Positions 25,987 to 34,644 of a DNA stretch of 64,000 bases are shown in pieces (position 1 is the first letter of the stretch; the number at the start of each line of letters is the position of its first letter). The stretch is from Duganella sp. BJB476 (GTDB taxonomy: Bacteria > Pseudomonadota > Gammaproteobacteria > Burkholderiales > Burkholderiaceae_D): assembly GCF_003416895.1 (NCBI RefSeq), contig NZ_QVIO01000001.1, positions 1,798,001-1,862,000 on the forward strand, given 5' to 3'. Below the pieces are notes generated by a model. That model did no database searches and had not been told where the DNA came from. It saw only the letters and a list, made by a program, of their open reading frames with translations. The translations under genes and the position numbers were made by a program.

Positions 25987-26664
25987 ATGGAGATCGTTTT
26001 ACATCAATGGGAGATCTCGCCCTACTGCGGCAAGGTCAGGCGCATCCTGCGCCACAAGCGGCTGGCCTTCCAGACCTGCGACTACAACGGCCTGCGCGCG
26101 CTGCGCGTGCGCCGGCTGACGCCGCCGGGCAAGCTGCCGGTGCTGGACTATGGCGGCACGCGCATCGCCGACAGCTCGCGCATCGCCGCCTTCATCGAGC
26201 AGCGCCACCCCGACTATCCGCTGCTTCCCGCCGATCCGGCGCAGCGCGCGACGGCCCTGATGTGGGAAGACTGGGCCGACGAATCGCTGTTCTGGTTCGA
26301 GGTGTATTTCCGCGTCCACGACGCCGCCGCGCTGCAGGCGTCGGCGGCGTCGATCTGCGCCGGCCGCCCGCCATGGGAACGCTACCTGATCGTGCCGCTG
26401 CTGCGCCTCGACTACCGCGCCCGCTTGCGTGCGCAGGGCCTGGGGCGGCTGACGGAGGCCGAGGTCGACCGCCTGTTCACACAACACCTGGACAGCCTGG
26501 ACGCGCTGCTGGCACACAGCCCGCGCCTGGTCGGCGACCACACCACCATCGCCGACATCGCCGTGGCCGCCATGCTCGATGAAATCATCCGCACCAGCCA
26601 CCGGCGGGCCGCCATCCACGCCCGTCCGCACCTGTGCAACTGGCTGGCGGCCATGAGCGCCTAG
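25987..26664 (+). CDS. Glutathione S-transferase family protein
   Basis: The ATG at 25987 is preceded by GAGGTGG at a suitable distance and gives 225 residues; a GTG at 25978 is less likely. The N-terminal thioredoxin-like domain carries LHQWEISPYCGKVRRIL, with Ser/Cys at the active-site position, KLPVLDYGG (cis-Pro) and ADSSRIAAFIEQRHP (glutathione-gamma-Glu contact). An all-helical C-terminal domain includes LVGDHTTIADIAVAAML. It sits within the beta-oxidation block, 32 bases after the dehydrogenase gene. It may detoxify a reactive intermediate; the substrate is unknown. Confidence 0.88.
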   Translation: MEIVLHQWEISPYCGKVRRILRHKRLAFQTCDYNGLRALRVRRLTPPGKLPVLDYGGTRIADSSRIAAFIEQRHPDYPLLPADPAQRATALMWEDWADESLFWFEVYFRVHDAAALQASAASICAGRPPWERYLIVPLLRLDYRARLRAQGLGRLTEAEVDRLFTQHLDSLDALLAHSPRLVGDHTTIADIAVAAMLDEIIRTSHRRAAIHARPHLCNWLAAMSA

Positions 26665-26692
26665 GTGCATCACACAACACAAGGAGAACCAT

Positions 26693-27475
26693 ATGGACGA
26701 CGTAGTACATTTTGAAATCCTGGGTCCGGTCGCACGCCTGACCCTGAACCGCCCCAAGGCCATGAACGCCATGAACCTGGCCATGCTGGCGCGCCTGGAC
26801 CAGCTGCTGGGCCAGATCGCGGCCGATCCGGCGCTGCGGGTGCTGGTCGTCACCGGCGCCGGCCCCGCCTTCTGCGCCGGCGCCGACCTCAAGGAAGCGC
26901 TGGCCAGCGGCGCGCTGCCGCCGGGCGAGGCCGACTTCCTCGACCGCGCACGCAGCGTGCTCGATACGCTGCGCAACTTCGGCAAGCCGGTGATCGCCGC
27001 GCTGAACGGCGTGACCATGGCCGGCGGCCTTGAAATCGCCATGTGCGCCGACATCATCGTCGCCGCCGACAGCGCCACCATCGGCGACGCCCACGCCAAC
27101 TTCGGCGTCTATCCCGGCGCCGGCGGCGCCGCCATCCTGCCGCGCCTGATCCCGCTGAACCAGGCCATGTACCTGCTATTGACCGGCAAATCCCTGAGCG
27201 CCGCCGACATGAAGGCCTGCGGCCTGGTGGCCGAAGTCCATCCGGCCGCCGAACTGGCCGACGCCACGCTCAAGCTGGCCGCGCGCATCGCCCAGAACAG
27301 CCCGATCGTCATGCAGCGCATGAAGCAGGTGGCGCGCGCCTCGGCCGACAAGAGCAGCGCAGACGCGCTGCTGCATGAACAGGTGATGCTGCGCCAGCAC
27401 CTGCGTTCCTACGACCTGAGCGAAGGCCTGCAAGCCTTCTCCGAAAAACGCGCGCCGCAGTTCCAGGGCCGATAA
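26693..27475 (+). CDS. Crotonase-family protein (enoyl-CoA hydratase/isomerase) with altered second catalytic residue
   Basis: 260 residues. The oxyanion-hole segments are present (FCAGADLKE and ALNGVTMAGGLEIAM), and the first catalytic Glu position (Glu144 of rat hydratase) is kept in GGLEIAM. Twenty residues further on, where the second catalytic Glu (Glu164) stands in true hydratases, the sequence reads IGDAHANFGVYPGAGG with His. So simple hydration cannot be assumed; isomerase, hydrolase or another crotonase reaction is possible. The gene is 28 bases after the GST and 16 before the thiolase, so it belongs to the beta-oxidation operon and would act on the 2-enoyl-CoA made by the dehydrogenase. 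Confidence 0.87.
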   Translation: MDDVVHFEILGPVARLTLNRPKAMNAMNLAMLARLDQLLGQIAADPALRVLVVTGAGPAFCAGADLKEALASGALPPGEADFLDRARSVLDTLRNFGKPVIAALNGVTMAGGLEIAMCADIIVAADSATIGDAHANFGVYPGAGGAAILPRLIPLNQAMYLLLTGKSLSAADMKACGLVAEVHPAAELADATLKLAARIAQNSPIVMQRMKQVARASADKSSADALLHEQVMLRQHLRSYDLSEGLQAFSEKRAPQFQGR

Positions 27476-27491
27476 ACAACAAGGACATCAC

Positions 27492-28733
27492 ATGAGCGAA
27501 ATCTATATCGTCGGCGTCGGCATGACGCCGTTCGGCCGCCACCTCGAACGCAGCCTGTACGACCTGATCGGCGAAGCGGTCGGCCTGGCGCTGGACGATG
27601 CCGGCTGCGACAAGGCGCAGCTGGGCGCGGCCTACTACGGCACCCTGACCAACGGCCAGTTCCAGGGCCAGACCGCGATCCCCGGCCCGATCGCCATGCG
27701 CCGCCTGGGCATCCAGGGCATTCCCGTGTTCACGGTGGAAAACGCCTGCGCCTCCGGCTCGTCGGCCTTCAACCTGGCCACCGTGGCGCTGCAGGCGGGC
27801 AGCTGCGACATCGCGCTGGCGGTCGGCGCGGAAAAAATGAATATCGCCGATAAGGCCAAGATGTTTTCCGCCTTCGACGGCGGCTGGGACGTCAGCACCG
27901 TCGAGCAGAACAAGGCCACCTTGCTGGCCATGGGCGACGGCGTGACGCCGCCGCCGGGCTCGATGTCGGAGCGCCCGTACAGCGTGTTCATGGACGTCTA
28001 CGCCGCCATCTGCCGCAACCACATGCAGCGCTACGGCACCACCCAGCGCCAGATCGCCGCGGTCGCCGCCAAGAACCACGCGCACTCGGTGCACAACCCG
28101 CTGGCGCAGTTCCAGAAGGCCTTCAGCATCGAGGAAGTGCTGGCCTCGCCGCCTATCGCCTACCCGCTGACCACCCTGATGTGCTCGCCGATCAGCGACG
28201 GCGCCGCCGCCGTGGTGCTGTGCAACGCCGCCGGGCTGAAGCGCCTGAACGGCGCCGCCGGCCGTGCCGTGCGCGTGCTGGCCAGCGTGATCCAGACCGG
28301 CAGCGACCGCGGCCTGGAGGAACCACAGAAAATCGTCGCCCACCTGGCGGCCAAGAAGGCCTACGAAATCGCCGGCGTCTCGCCGGCCGAGGTCGACGTC
28401 GCCGAGGTGCACGACGCTTCGGCCATCGGCGAAATCCTCAACGCCGAATCGCTGATGCTGGTGCCGTTCGGCGAAGGCGGCCCGGCCGCCGAGCGCGGCG
28501 ACTTCAGCATCGGCGGCCGCATGCCGATCAATCCGTCCGGCGGCCTGGAATCGAAGGGCCATCCGATCGGCGCCACCGGCCTGGGCCAGCTGCACGAGCT
28601 GGTCACGCAATTGCGCGGCGAGGCCGGCCAGCGCCAGGTGGTCGGCGCCCGCATCGCGGCGCACGAAAACGGCGGCGGCCTGTTCGGCATCGAAGAAGCC
28701 GTGGTCGCCGTCACCCTGCTGGCCAAACACTAA
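27492..28733 (+). CDS. SCP2-type thiolase (lipid-transfer protein/acetyl-CoA acetyltransferase)
   Basis: 413 residues of the thiolase fold. The nucleophilic Cys is in ENACASGSSAF, and the second-half active-site His in GGLESKGHPIGATGLG. The third element is AHENGGGLFG rather than the CxG motif of classical thiolases, which is the pattern of SCP-x/SCP2 thiolases and lipid-transfer relatives. Members cleave 3-oxoacyl-CoA, including 2-methyl-branched and sterol side-chain forms. Together with the racemase homologue this favours branched substrates. It is followed 20 bases later by the SDR gene. Confidence 0.87.
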   Translation: MSEIYIVGVGMTPFGRHLERSLYDLIGEAVGLALDDAGCDKAQLGAAYYGTLTNGQFQGQTAIPGPIAMRRLGIQGIPVFTVENACASGSSAFNLATVALQAGSCDIALAVGAEKMNIADKAKMFSAFDGGWDVSTVEQNKATLLAMGDGVTPPPGSMSERPYSVFMDVYAAICRNHMQRYGTTQRQIAAVAAKNHAHSVHNPLAQFQKAFSIEEVLASPPIAYPLTTLMCSPISDGAAAVVLCNAAGLKRLNGAAGRAVRVLASVIQTGSDRGLEEPQKIVAHLAAKKAYEIAGVSPAEVDVAEVHDASAIGEILNAESLMLVPFGEGGPAAERGDFSIGGRMPINPSGGLESKGHPIGATGLGQLHELVTQLRGEAGQRQVVGARIAAHENGGGLFGIEEAVVAVTLLAKH

Positions 28734-28753
28734 TCCAACCAAGGAAATCCATC

Positions 28754-29530
28754 ATGCGTATTCAAGACAAAGTCGTCGTCATCACCGGCGGCGCCTCCGG
28801 CCTGGGCCTGGCCACCGCCAACTATCTGCTGACCGAAAAAGGCGCCCGGATCGCCATCTTCGACCAGGACGTCGAAGCCGGCGAGCGCGCCGTCAAGGCG
28901 CTGGGCGGGGAGCGCGCGATGTTCGTCGCCACCGACGTCGCCGACGAAGCATCGGTGCATGCCGCCACCGAGGCCGTCATGGTGCGCTTCGGCGCCATCC
29001 ACGTCTGCATCAACGGCGCGGCCATCGCCAGCGGCTTCAAGGTGCTCGACCGCGACGGCAACGCCGCGCCGCTGGCCAAGTTCGCCAAGACCACCGCCGT
29101 CAACCTGAACGGCGTGTTCAACGTCATGTCCAAGTGCGCCGCCAAGATGGCAAAGAACGAGGCCGAAGGCGGCGAGGAGCGCGGCGTGGTGATCAACATC
29201 TCGTCCGGCGCGGCCTACGAGGGCCAGATCGGCCAGTCGGCCTACGGCGCCACCAAGGCCGGCGTGATCGGCATGAACATCCCGGCCGCGCGCGAGCTGG
29301 CGTCGGTGGGCGTGCGCGTCAACGCCATCGCGCCGGGCCTGTTCCTGACCGCGATGGTGGCGGCGCTGGATGAAAAGGTACTGAACGCGCTGAAGGACGC
29401 GATGGAGGCGCCCAAGCGCCTCGGCGATCCGCGCGAGTTCGCCCATACTTGCGCCTACATCATCGAAAACGCCTACGTCAACGGCGAGACCATCCGCCTG
29501 GACGGCGCCGCACGCCTGCGCGCGCGCTGA
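28754..29530 (+). CDS. Short-chain dehydrogenase, 3-hydroxyacyl-CoA dehydrogenase type 2-like
   Basis: 258 residues from the ATG at 28754, which has an AAGGAA ribosome-binding sequence. NAD-binding TGGASGLGLATA and the acidic residue in IFDQD indicate NAD preference. Catalytic residues are in INISSGAAYEGQIGQSAYGA, followed by TKAGV (Ser, Tyr, Lys). The AYEGQIGQ stretch is characteristic of type 2 3-hydroxyacyl-CoA dehydrogenases (HSD17B10-like). Its place between thiolase and acyl-CoA synthetase fits oxidation of 3-hydroxyacyl-CoA to 3-oxoacyl-CoA. A hydroxysteroid substrate is also possible. Confidence 0.88.
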   Translation: MRIQDKVVVITGGASGLGLATANYLLTEKGARIAIFDQDVEAGERAVKALGGERAMFVATDVADEASVHAATEAVMVRFGAIHVCINGAAIASGFKVLDRDGNAAPLAKFAKTTAVNLNGVFNVMSKCAAKMAKNEAEGGEERGVVINISSGAAYEGQIGQSAYGATKAGVIGMNIPAARELASVGVRVNAIAPGLFLTAMVAALDEKVLNALKDAMEAPKRLGDPREFAHTCAYIIENAYVNGETIRLDGAARLRAR

Positions 29531-29563
29531 TCCATTCATAGCATCGCCGCCACGGAGCCGCCC

Positions 29564-31141
29564 ATGAAGATGAATTTTTGCCGCGTGATGCGCCTGATGG
29601 CGCAGCGCTTCGGCGAGCAGGAAGCGATCGTCAACGTCGAACGCCAGCGCCGCTACAGCTATCGCCAGTATCACCTGCTGACCAACCGCATCGCCAACGC
29701 GCTGCGCGGCCCGTTGGCGCTGGGCCGGGGCGACCGTTTCCTGCTGATCCTCGATAACGACAACCTCAGCCTGATGATGTTCCCCACCGTGCTCAAGCAG
29801 GAGGCCACGGTGGCCATGACCAACCTGCGCGATCCGCTGGAGGAGCATGCGCGCCAGGTGCGCCAGGTCGCGCCCAAGGTGGTGTTCATCGAGACCCGCC
29901 TGCTCGACAGCTATTACGACACCTTGCGCGGCCTCGGCTGCGAGATCGTCGTGATGGATGGTCCGGCCGAGCGCAAGCCGGGCGTGCACGCGTTCTGGGA
30001 CCTGGTGGACGCCGAGTCCGACGCCGACAACGACGTCGAGCTCGATACCGCCGAACACATCTTCATGCTGCGCTTCACCGGCGGCACCACCGGCAAGAGC
30101 AAGTGCGCGATGTACGCGCCGGACAACATCCTGGCCTCGCGCGACGGCGGCTTCATCAACACCGACTTCGCCTTCAACGCCGGCACCCGGCTGCTGCACG
30201 TGGCGCCGCTGTCGCACGGCACCCTGATCACCTTCTTCCCCACCTTTTTCGCCGGCGGCGCCAGCATCACCATGAACCAGCTCGACCTGGAACAATGGCG
30301 CCGCATCGCCGAGGCCGAGCGCGTCACGCACTCCTTCCTGGTGCCGACCGTGCTGTACCGGCTGCTGGAGCTGCAGCGCGCCGCGCCGCGCGACCTCAGC
30401 TCGCTGACCACGCTGATCTACGGCGCCGCGCCGATGAGCCCGACCAAGCTGGGTGAACTGGTCGGCTGTTTCGGCCAGATCTTCGCCCAGGGCTACGCCG
30501 CCACCGAGGTGCCGATGTTCGTCTCGGTGCTGGACAAGGCCGAGCACCGGCCCGGCGATGCCGCCGCGCTGGAGCGCCTGGGTTCAGCCGGCCGCATCAC
30601 GCCCGGCGTCGAGCTGATCATCACCGACGAGCTGGGCAAGGAAGTGGCGCCCGGCGCCATCGGCGAAATCCGCATCCGCAGCCAGGCCATCATCAAGGGC
30701 TACTACAACGATCCGGAGGCCACCGCCGCCGAGTTCGAGAACGGCGCCTGGCGCTCCGGCGACCTGGGCCGGCTGGACGCCGACGGCTACCTGCACATCG
30801 TCGACCGCATCAAGGACATGATCATCAGCGGCGGCTTCAACGTCTACGCGGTCGAGGTCGAGGCGGCGCTGGCCTCGCATCCGGCGGTGATGATGGCCGC
30901 CGTGATCGGCGTGCCGCACGCCGAATGGGGCGAAGCGGTGCATGCCGAGGTGGTGCTGCGCGCCGGCGCAGTGATCGCGCCGGCCGCGCTGATCGAGCAC
31001 GCCAAAGCCATCCTGGGCGGCTACAAGACACCCAAGACGCTGGTGCTGGTCGATACGCTGCCGACCTCGGTGGTCGGCAAGGTGTTGCGGCGCGAAGTGC
31101 GCGAGAAATACTGGCAAGGCATGGACCGCAAGGTCGGCTGA
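29564..31141 (+). CDS. Acyl-CoA synthetase (AMP-binding)
   Basis: 525 residues, ANL superfamily. The AMP-binding P-loop reads RFTGGTTGKSKCAMY, followed by YGAAPMSPTKL, GYAATEVPMF, and the hinge region WRSGDLGRLDADGYLHIVDR with KDMIISGGFNVYAVEVE. The C-terminal catalytic Lys is in SVVGKVLRREV. It activates a carboxylic acid with ATP and CoA, providing the entry point for the beta-oxidation genes upstream. It is 33 bases after the SDR gene and 22 before the alkyl sulfatase gene, tying sulfate-ester hydrolysis to CoA activation in one transcript. Confidence 0.92.
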   Translation: MKMNFCRVMRLMAQRFGEQEAIVNVERQRRYSYRQYHLLTNRIANALRGPLALGRGDRFLLILDNDNLSLMMFPTVLKQEATVAMTNLRDPLEEHARQVRQVAPKVVFIETRLLDSYYDTLRGLGCEIVVMDGPAERKPGVHAFWDLVDAESDADNDVELDTAEHIFMLRFTGGTTGKSKCAMYAPDNILASRDGGFINTDFAFNAGTRLLHVAPLSHGTLITFFPTFFAGGASITMNQLDLEQWRRIAEAERVTHSFLVPTVLYRLLELQRAAPRDLSSLTTLIYGAAPMSPTKLGELVGCFGQIFAQGYAATEVPMFVSVLDKAEHRPGDAAALERLGSAGRITPGVELIITDELGKEVAPGAIGEIRIRSQAIIKGYYNDPEATAAEFENGAWRSGDLGRLDADGYLHIVDRIKDMIISGGFNVYAVEVEAALASHPAVMMAAVIGVPHAEWGEAVHAEVVLRAGAVIAPAALIEHAKAILGGYKTPKTLVLVDTLPTSVVGKVLRREVREKYWQGMDRKVG

Positions 31142-31163
31142 TCCCTCACTACTAGGAAAACCC

Positions 31164-33161
31164 ATGAAGACCACTCCACTGCTGGCCAGCCTGATGGCCG
31201 GCATGCTGCACCAGGGCGCGCTGGCGCAGACGCCAACCCAGCCCAAGCCGGCCACGCCGGCCACCATCGCGGCGCAGGCGGCGTTCGCGCGCAGCCTGCC
31301 GGCCGACGACCCGGCCATCGCCGCCGACATCGCCCACGGCTACCTGGGCAGCCTGCCGGACGCCGAGACGCGCGCCGCCGACGGCAAGCTGGTCTACGGC
31401 CTCAAGGGCTATGAATTCCTGCAAACGGCCTCCGCACCGGCCACCGTCAACCCCGGCCTGTGGGTGCAGGCGCGCAAGGGCATGAGCAACGGCCTGTACC
31501 AGGTCACCGACGGCATGTACCAGGTGCGCGGGCTGGACCTGACCAATATGACCATCGTCGAAGGCAAGACCGGCCTGATCGTCATCGACCCGATGCTGTC
31601 GGCCGAAACCGCGCGCAGCGCGCTGGAGCTGTACTACCGGCACCGGCCGCGCAAGCCGGTGCTGGCCGTGATCTTCAACCACAGCCACATCGACCACTAC
31701 GGCGGCGTCAAGGGCATCGTCAGCGAGGCCGACGTCGCCGCCGGCAAGGTGCAGATCATCGCGCCGGCCGGCTTCATGGAGCACGCCGTGGTCGAGAACG
31801 TCATGGCCGGCAACGCCATGAGCCGGCGCGCCGAGTACCAGTTCGGCACCACGCTGCCGCGCAGCGCCCAGGGCCAGATCGACCTGGGTGGCGCCAAGGC
31901 GCTGTCGAACGGCACCATCACCTTGATACGCCCGACCCGCGAAATCACGCAGCCGCTCGAGACCATCGTCATCGACGGCGTCGAGATCGTCAACCTGCTG
32001 ACGCCGGGCACCGAGGCGCCGGCCGAGATGATCCACTACTTCCCGCAGCACAAGGTGCTCGACACCGGCGAACTGGCGCTGCAAACCCAGCACCAGCTAC
32101 TGACCTTGCGCGGCGCCGAGATCCGCGACGGCCTGGCCTGGTCCAAATACCTGAACGGCGCCTTGCAGCGCTTCGGCGCCGGCACCGAGGTGCTGATCAG
32201 CCAGCACACCTGGCCGGTGTTCGGCCACCAGCGCGTGGTCAGCTACCTGTCCAAGCAGCGCGACCTGTACGCATGGCTGCACGACCAGTCGCTGCGGCTG
32301 ATGAACCATGGCTACAAGCCGGTCGAGATCGCCGAGACGCTGCGCGCCACGGTGCCGGCCAGCCTGGCGTCCGAGTGGTACACGCGCGGCTACTACGGCT
32401 CGGTCCAGCGCAACGCCAAGGCGGTCTACCAGCAATACATGGGCTGGTACGACGGCAATCCGGCACATATCGACGCGCTCGGCGAAGCGGATTATGGCCG
32501 CAAATTCGTCGCCTACGGCGGCGGCGCGACGGCGGTGCTGGAGCACGCACGCAGTGACTACGGCAACGGCGAGTACCGCTGGGTGGCGCAGGCGATGGGC
32601 CATCTGGTGCAGGCCGAGCCGGGCAACGCGGCTGCGCGCGAACTGGGCGCGGACGCGATGGAGCAACTGGGTTACCAGGCCGAATCGGCGGTCGAACGCA
32701 ACGCCTACCTGACCGGCGCGATGGAATTGCGCAGCGGCGGCAAGACCGTGCCGCCGCCATTGCGTACCGCCAGCCCGGACACCATCCGCGCGCTGTCGAT
32801 CGAGAACATCTTCGATTTCATGGGCGTGCGCCTGAACGCGCCCAAGGCGGAAGGCCTGCACATCGTGTTGAACTGGCACTTCACCGAAGCGGGCAAGGCC
32901 GACCAGCGCTATGTGCTGAACCTGGAAAACTCGGCGCTGACCTGGCAGGCCGGGCGCGACGCCGCCGACGCCCAAGCCACGCTGACGCTGAGCCGGTCCA
33001 CGCTGGACCGCATCCTGGCGCAGCAACTGGCGCCGAAGGAGGCGCTGCAAACGGGGCTGATCAAGGTCGATGGCGATCCGCAGGCGCTGGGCCACTTGCT
33101 GTCGCTGCAGGACAGCTTCCCGGCCGACTTTGAAATCGTGCTGCCGCTGAAGAAGAAGTAA
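31164..33161 (+). CDS. Exported metallo-beta-lactamase-fold alkyl sulfatase (SdsA1-like)
   Basis: 665 residues with a signal peptide (cleavage near ALAQ). The dinuclear zinc motif HSHIDH spans residues 173-178 (IFNHSHIDHYGG). The family layout is visible: N-terminal MBL domain, central helical dimerisation region (EWYTRGYYGSVQRNAKAVYQ) and a C-terminal SCP2-like lipid-binding domain (from about 535, IRALSIENIFDFMGVRLN). Known homologues hydrolyse primary or secondary alkyl sulfates such as dodecyl sulfate to alcohol and sulfate. It closes the plus-strand beta-oxidation operon and converges on the AraC gene 12 bases away. Branched or steroid sulfates are possible substrates given the racemase. 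Confidence 0.9.
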   Translation: MKTTPLLASLMAGMLHQGALAQTPTQPKPATPATIAAQAAFARSLPADDPAIAADIAHGYLGSLPDAETRAADGKLVYGLKGYEFLQTASAPATVNPGLWVQARKGMSNGLYQVTDGMYQVRGLDLTNMTIVEGKTGLIVIDPMLSAETARSALELYYRHRPRKPVLAVIFNHSHIDHYGGVKGIVSEADVAAGKVQIIAPAGFMEHAVVENVMAGNAMSRRAEYQFGTTLPRSAQGQIDLGGAKALSNGTITLIRPTREITQPLETIVIDGVEIVNLLTPGTEAPAEMIHYFPQHKVLDTGELALQTQHQLLTLRGAEIRDGLAWSKYLNGALQRFGAGTEVLISQHTWPVFGHQRVVSYLSKQRDLYAWLHDQSLRLMNHGYKPVEIAETLRATVPASLASEWYTRGYYGSVQRNAKAVYQQYMGWYDGNPAHIDALGEADYGRKFVAYGGGATAVLEHARSDYGNGEYRWVAQAMGHLVQAEPGNAAARELGADAMEQLGYQAESAVERNAYLTGAMELRSGGKTVPPPLRTASPDTIRALSIENIFDFMGVRLNAPKAEGLHIVLNWHFTEAGKADQRYVLNLENSALTWQAGRDAADAQATLTLSRSTLDRILAQQLAPKEALQTGLIKVDGDPQALGHLLSLQDSFPADFEIVLPLKKK

Positions 33162-33173
33162 AACCCCGCGCGT

Positions 33174-34214
33174 TCAGGGCTGCTGGCGAAACTCGGTGGG
33201 CGAGACGCCGGTCCAGCGCTTGAACGCGCGCGTGAAATTGCTGGTGTCGGCAAAGCCCAGCAGGAAAGTCACTTCCGTCACCGAACGTCCGCCCTGGCGC
33301 AGATAGCTGCACGCCATGTCCTTGCGGGTGTCGTCCAGCAGCTGCTGGAAATTGCTGCCGCGCTGGGCCAGCCTGGCCTGCAAGGTAGTCGGACTCATGC
33401 ACAACGCCGCGGCCACCTTGTCGCGGCCGCACTCGCCGTCCGGCAGGAATTCGATAATCTTCTGGATCACACCGGTGACCACGTCGTTCTTGTCCAGCTT
33501 GGCCAAGTAACTGATGGTGATGTTGTCGTTGACCTGCGCCAGCTCGGGGCAGGATCCCGGCAAGGTCTTCTTCAAGTCCTCGCGGTCGAACACCAGCACG
33601 CCCTCGACGTTGGAAAAGCTGACCGGCGCGCGGAACAGCGTCTCATACGGCCCCGCCCCTTCCAACGGCAACGCGCGGCGGAACGCCACCCGCACCGGAT
33701 TAAAGCCGGGCCGGTACAACTGGCGCATGGTCATCACCAGGAAGGCGAAGAAGCAATCCTCGGTCTCGCCGCTCACCGCCACCAGATGCTTGAAGCACAA
33801 GCGCACCTCGTCGCCCTCCTCTTCCAGAACGACGTCCGCCACCTGCGACACCAGCCGCATGTAGCGCTCCAGGCGCACGCAGAAATCCATCAGCGTGGTG
33901 CTGGCGGCCAGCGCATAGCCGAGCGCGTGCAGGTTCGACACATGGATATGGCGCGCCACCTGCAAGCCGAAATACGGATTGTTGGTGACGTCGACGCAGG
34001 CCCGGTACAGGCGCGTCATGGTGGCCGCCGGCAGGCGGTTCATCGGATCGTTGGACAGCTCGCCGTCGATGCCGATAGCGCGGAAGATACGGCTGCTGTC
34101 GATGCCGGCCGCCTCCAGTGTGCGGGCGATCGCCATGCCGTAGCTGCCGATGGTGGTGTAGCTTTGCCGGTCGTCGGCGCCGTTGTCCGGCGCCCCGGTG
34201 TTCGGTACTGTCAT
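33174..34214 (-). CDS. AraC-family transcriptional regulator (OruR/ArgR-like N-terminal domain)
   Basis: The ATG at 34214 gives 346 residues; an upstream TTG at 34244 is less likely. The N-terminal two thirds match the Arabinose_bd-type domain of OruR/VirS-like regulators (PYFGLQVARHIHVSNLHALG, RRALPLEGAGPYETLFRAPV). The C-terminal 100 residues form the double helix-turn-helix (KVAAALCMSPTTLQARLAQ, and SVTEVTFLLGFADTSNFTRA). It is the only classical transcription factor in the island, at the junction between the two cargo strands, and probably activates the catabolic operons in response to a lipid-derived ligand. Confidence 0.9.
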   Translation of the reverse strand: MTVPNTGAPDNGADDRQSYTTIGSYGMAIARTLEAAGIDSSRIFRAIGIDGELSNDPMNRLPAATMTRLYRACVDVTNNPYFGLQVARHIHVSNLHALGYALAASTTLMDFCVRLERYMRLVSQVADVVLEEEGDEVRLCFKHLVAVSGETEDCFFAFLVMTMRQLYRPGFNPVRVAFRRALPLEGAGPYETLFRAPVSFSNVEGVLVFDREDLKKTLPGSCPELAQVNDNITISYLAKLDKNDVVTGVIQKIIEFLPDGECGRDKVAAALCMSPTTLQARLAQRGSNFQQLLDDTRKDMACSYLRQGGRSVTEVTFLLGFADTSNFTRAFKRWTGVSPTEFRQQP

Positions 34215-34293
34215 GTGGCTGCCCGGGCAAGAAGACAAGACCAAGTTTTACCCCAGCGGCCCGGCACTGTCAATCTACTCATCAACGCCCGTC

Positions 34294-34431
34294 TCACGCA
34301 AACGCGCCCTTGAACATCAGCGCCTTGGCGATCCACAGCGCGGCGCCGGCCACCACCAGAATGGCCAGCACACAAATGCAACAATCGGCCAGCTGGTGCT
34401 TGATGAAATCAGAATATTTCTTACGTAGCAT
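34294..34431 (-). CDS. Small single-helix membrane protein, 45 residues
   Basis: Starts MLRKKYSDFIKHQLADCC and has one strongly hydrophobic segment (ICVLAILVVAGAALWIAKAL) before a short basic tail. A GGGAGA ribosome-binding sequence precedes the ATG at the right distance. Its start overlaps the end of the 69-residue gene by 11 bases, so translation is probably coupled. It would sit in the inner membrane and could be an accessory subunit of the MMPL transporter encoded just upstream in the same direction. No family recognised. Confidence 0.6.
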   Translation of the reverse strand: MLRKKYSDFIKHQLADCCICVLAILVVAGAALWIAKALMFKGAFA

Positions 34432-34630
34432 GTTTATCTCCCGGAATGGAATAATTGCCGCCGGCCCGCACTACACGGAACACCGTGGAGCCGTACCAGC
34501 GTCCGCCGCCGACGCCCTTCAGGCCGCGCCGGTTGAGGGCGACGGCGATGGCGTCGTAGGAATGGCCCTGGGCGCGCAGGGCGAGGATGTCGCGCCGCGC
34601 CGCCGGGCACAGATTGGCCAGGGCCGTCAT
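34421..34630 (-). CDS. Small helix-turn-helix protein resembling the serine-recombinase 'Recombinase' linker domain, 69 residues
   Basis: Begins MTALANLCPAARRDILALRA and contains DAIAVALNRRGLKGVGGGRW followed by YGSTVFRVVRAGG. The pattern of a helix, LNxxG, GxW and STVxRVVR resembles the Recombinase domain seen after the catalytic domain of large serine recombinases, where it contacts DNA. No catalytic domain is present, so it is either a small DNA-binding protein or a relic. It lies 14 bases after the MMPL gene and overlaps the 45-residue gene by 11 bases, suggesting a single transcript. Confidence 0.5.
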   Translation of the reverse strand: MTALANLCPAARRDILALRAQGHSYDAIAVALNRRGLKGVGGGRWYGSTVFRVVRAGGNYSIPGDKHAT

Positions 34631-34644
34631 GGCGGTGGCGGGCC

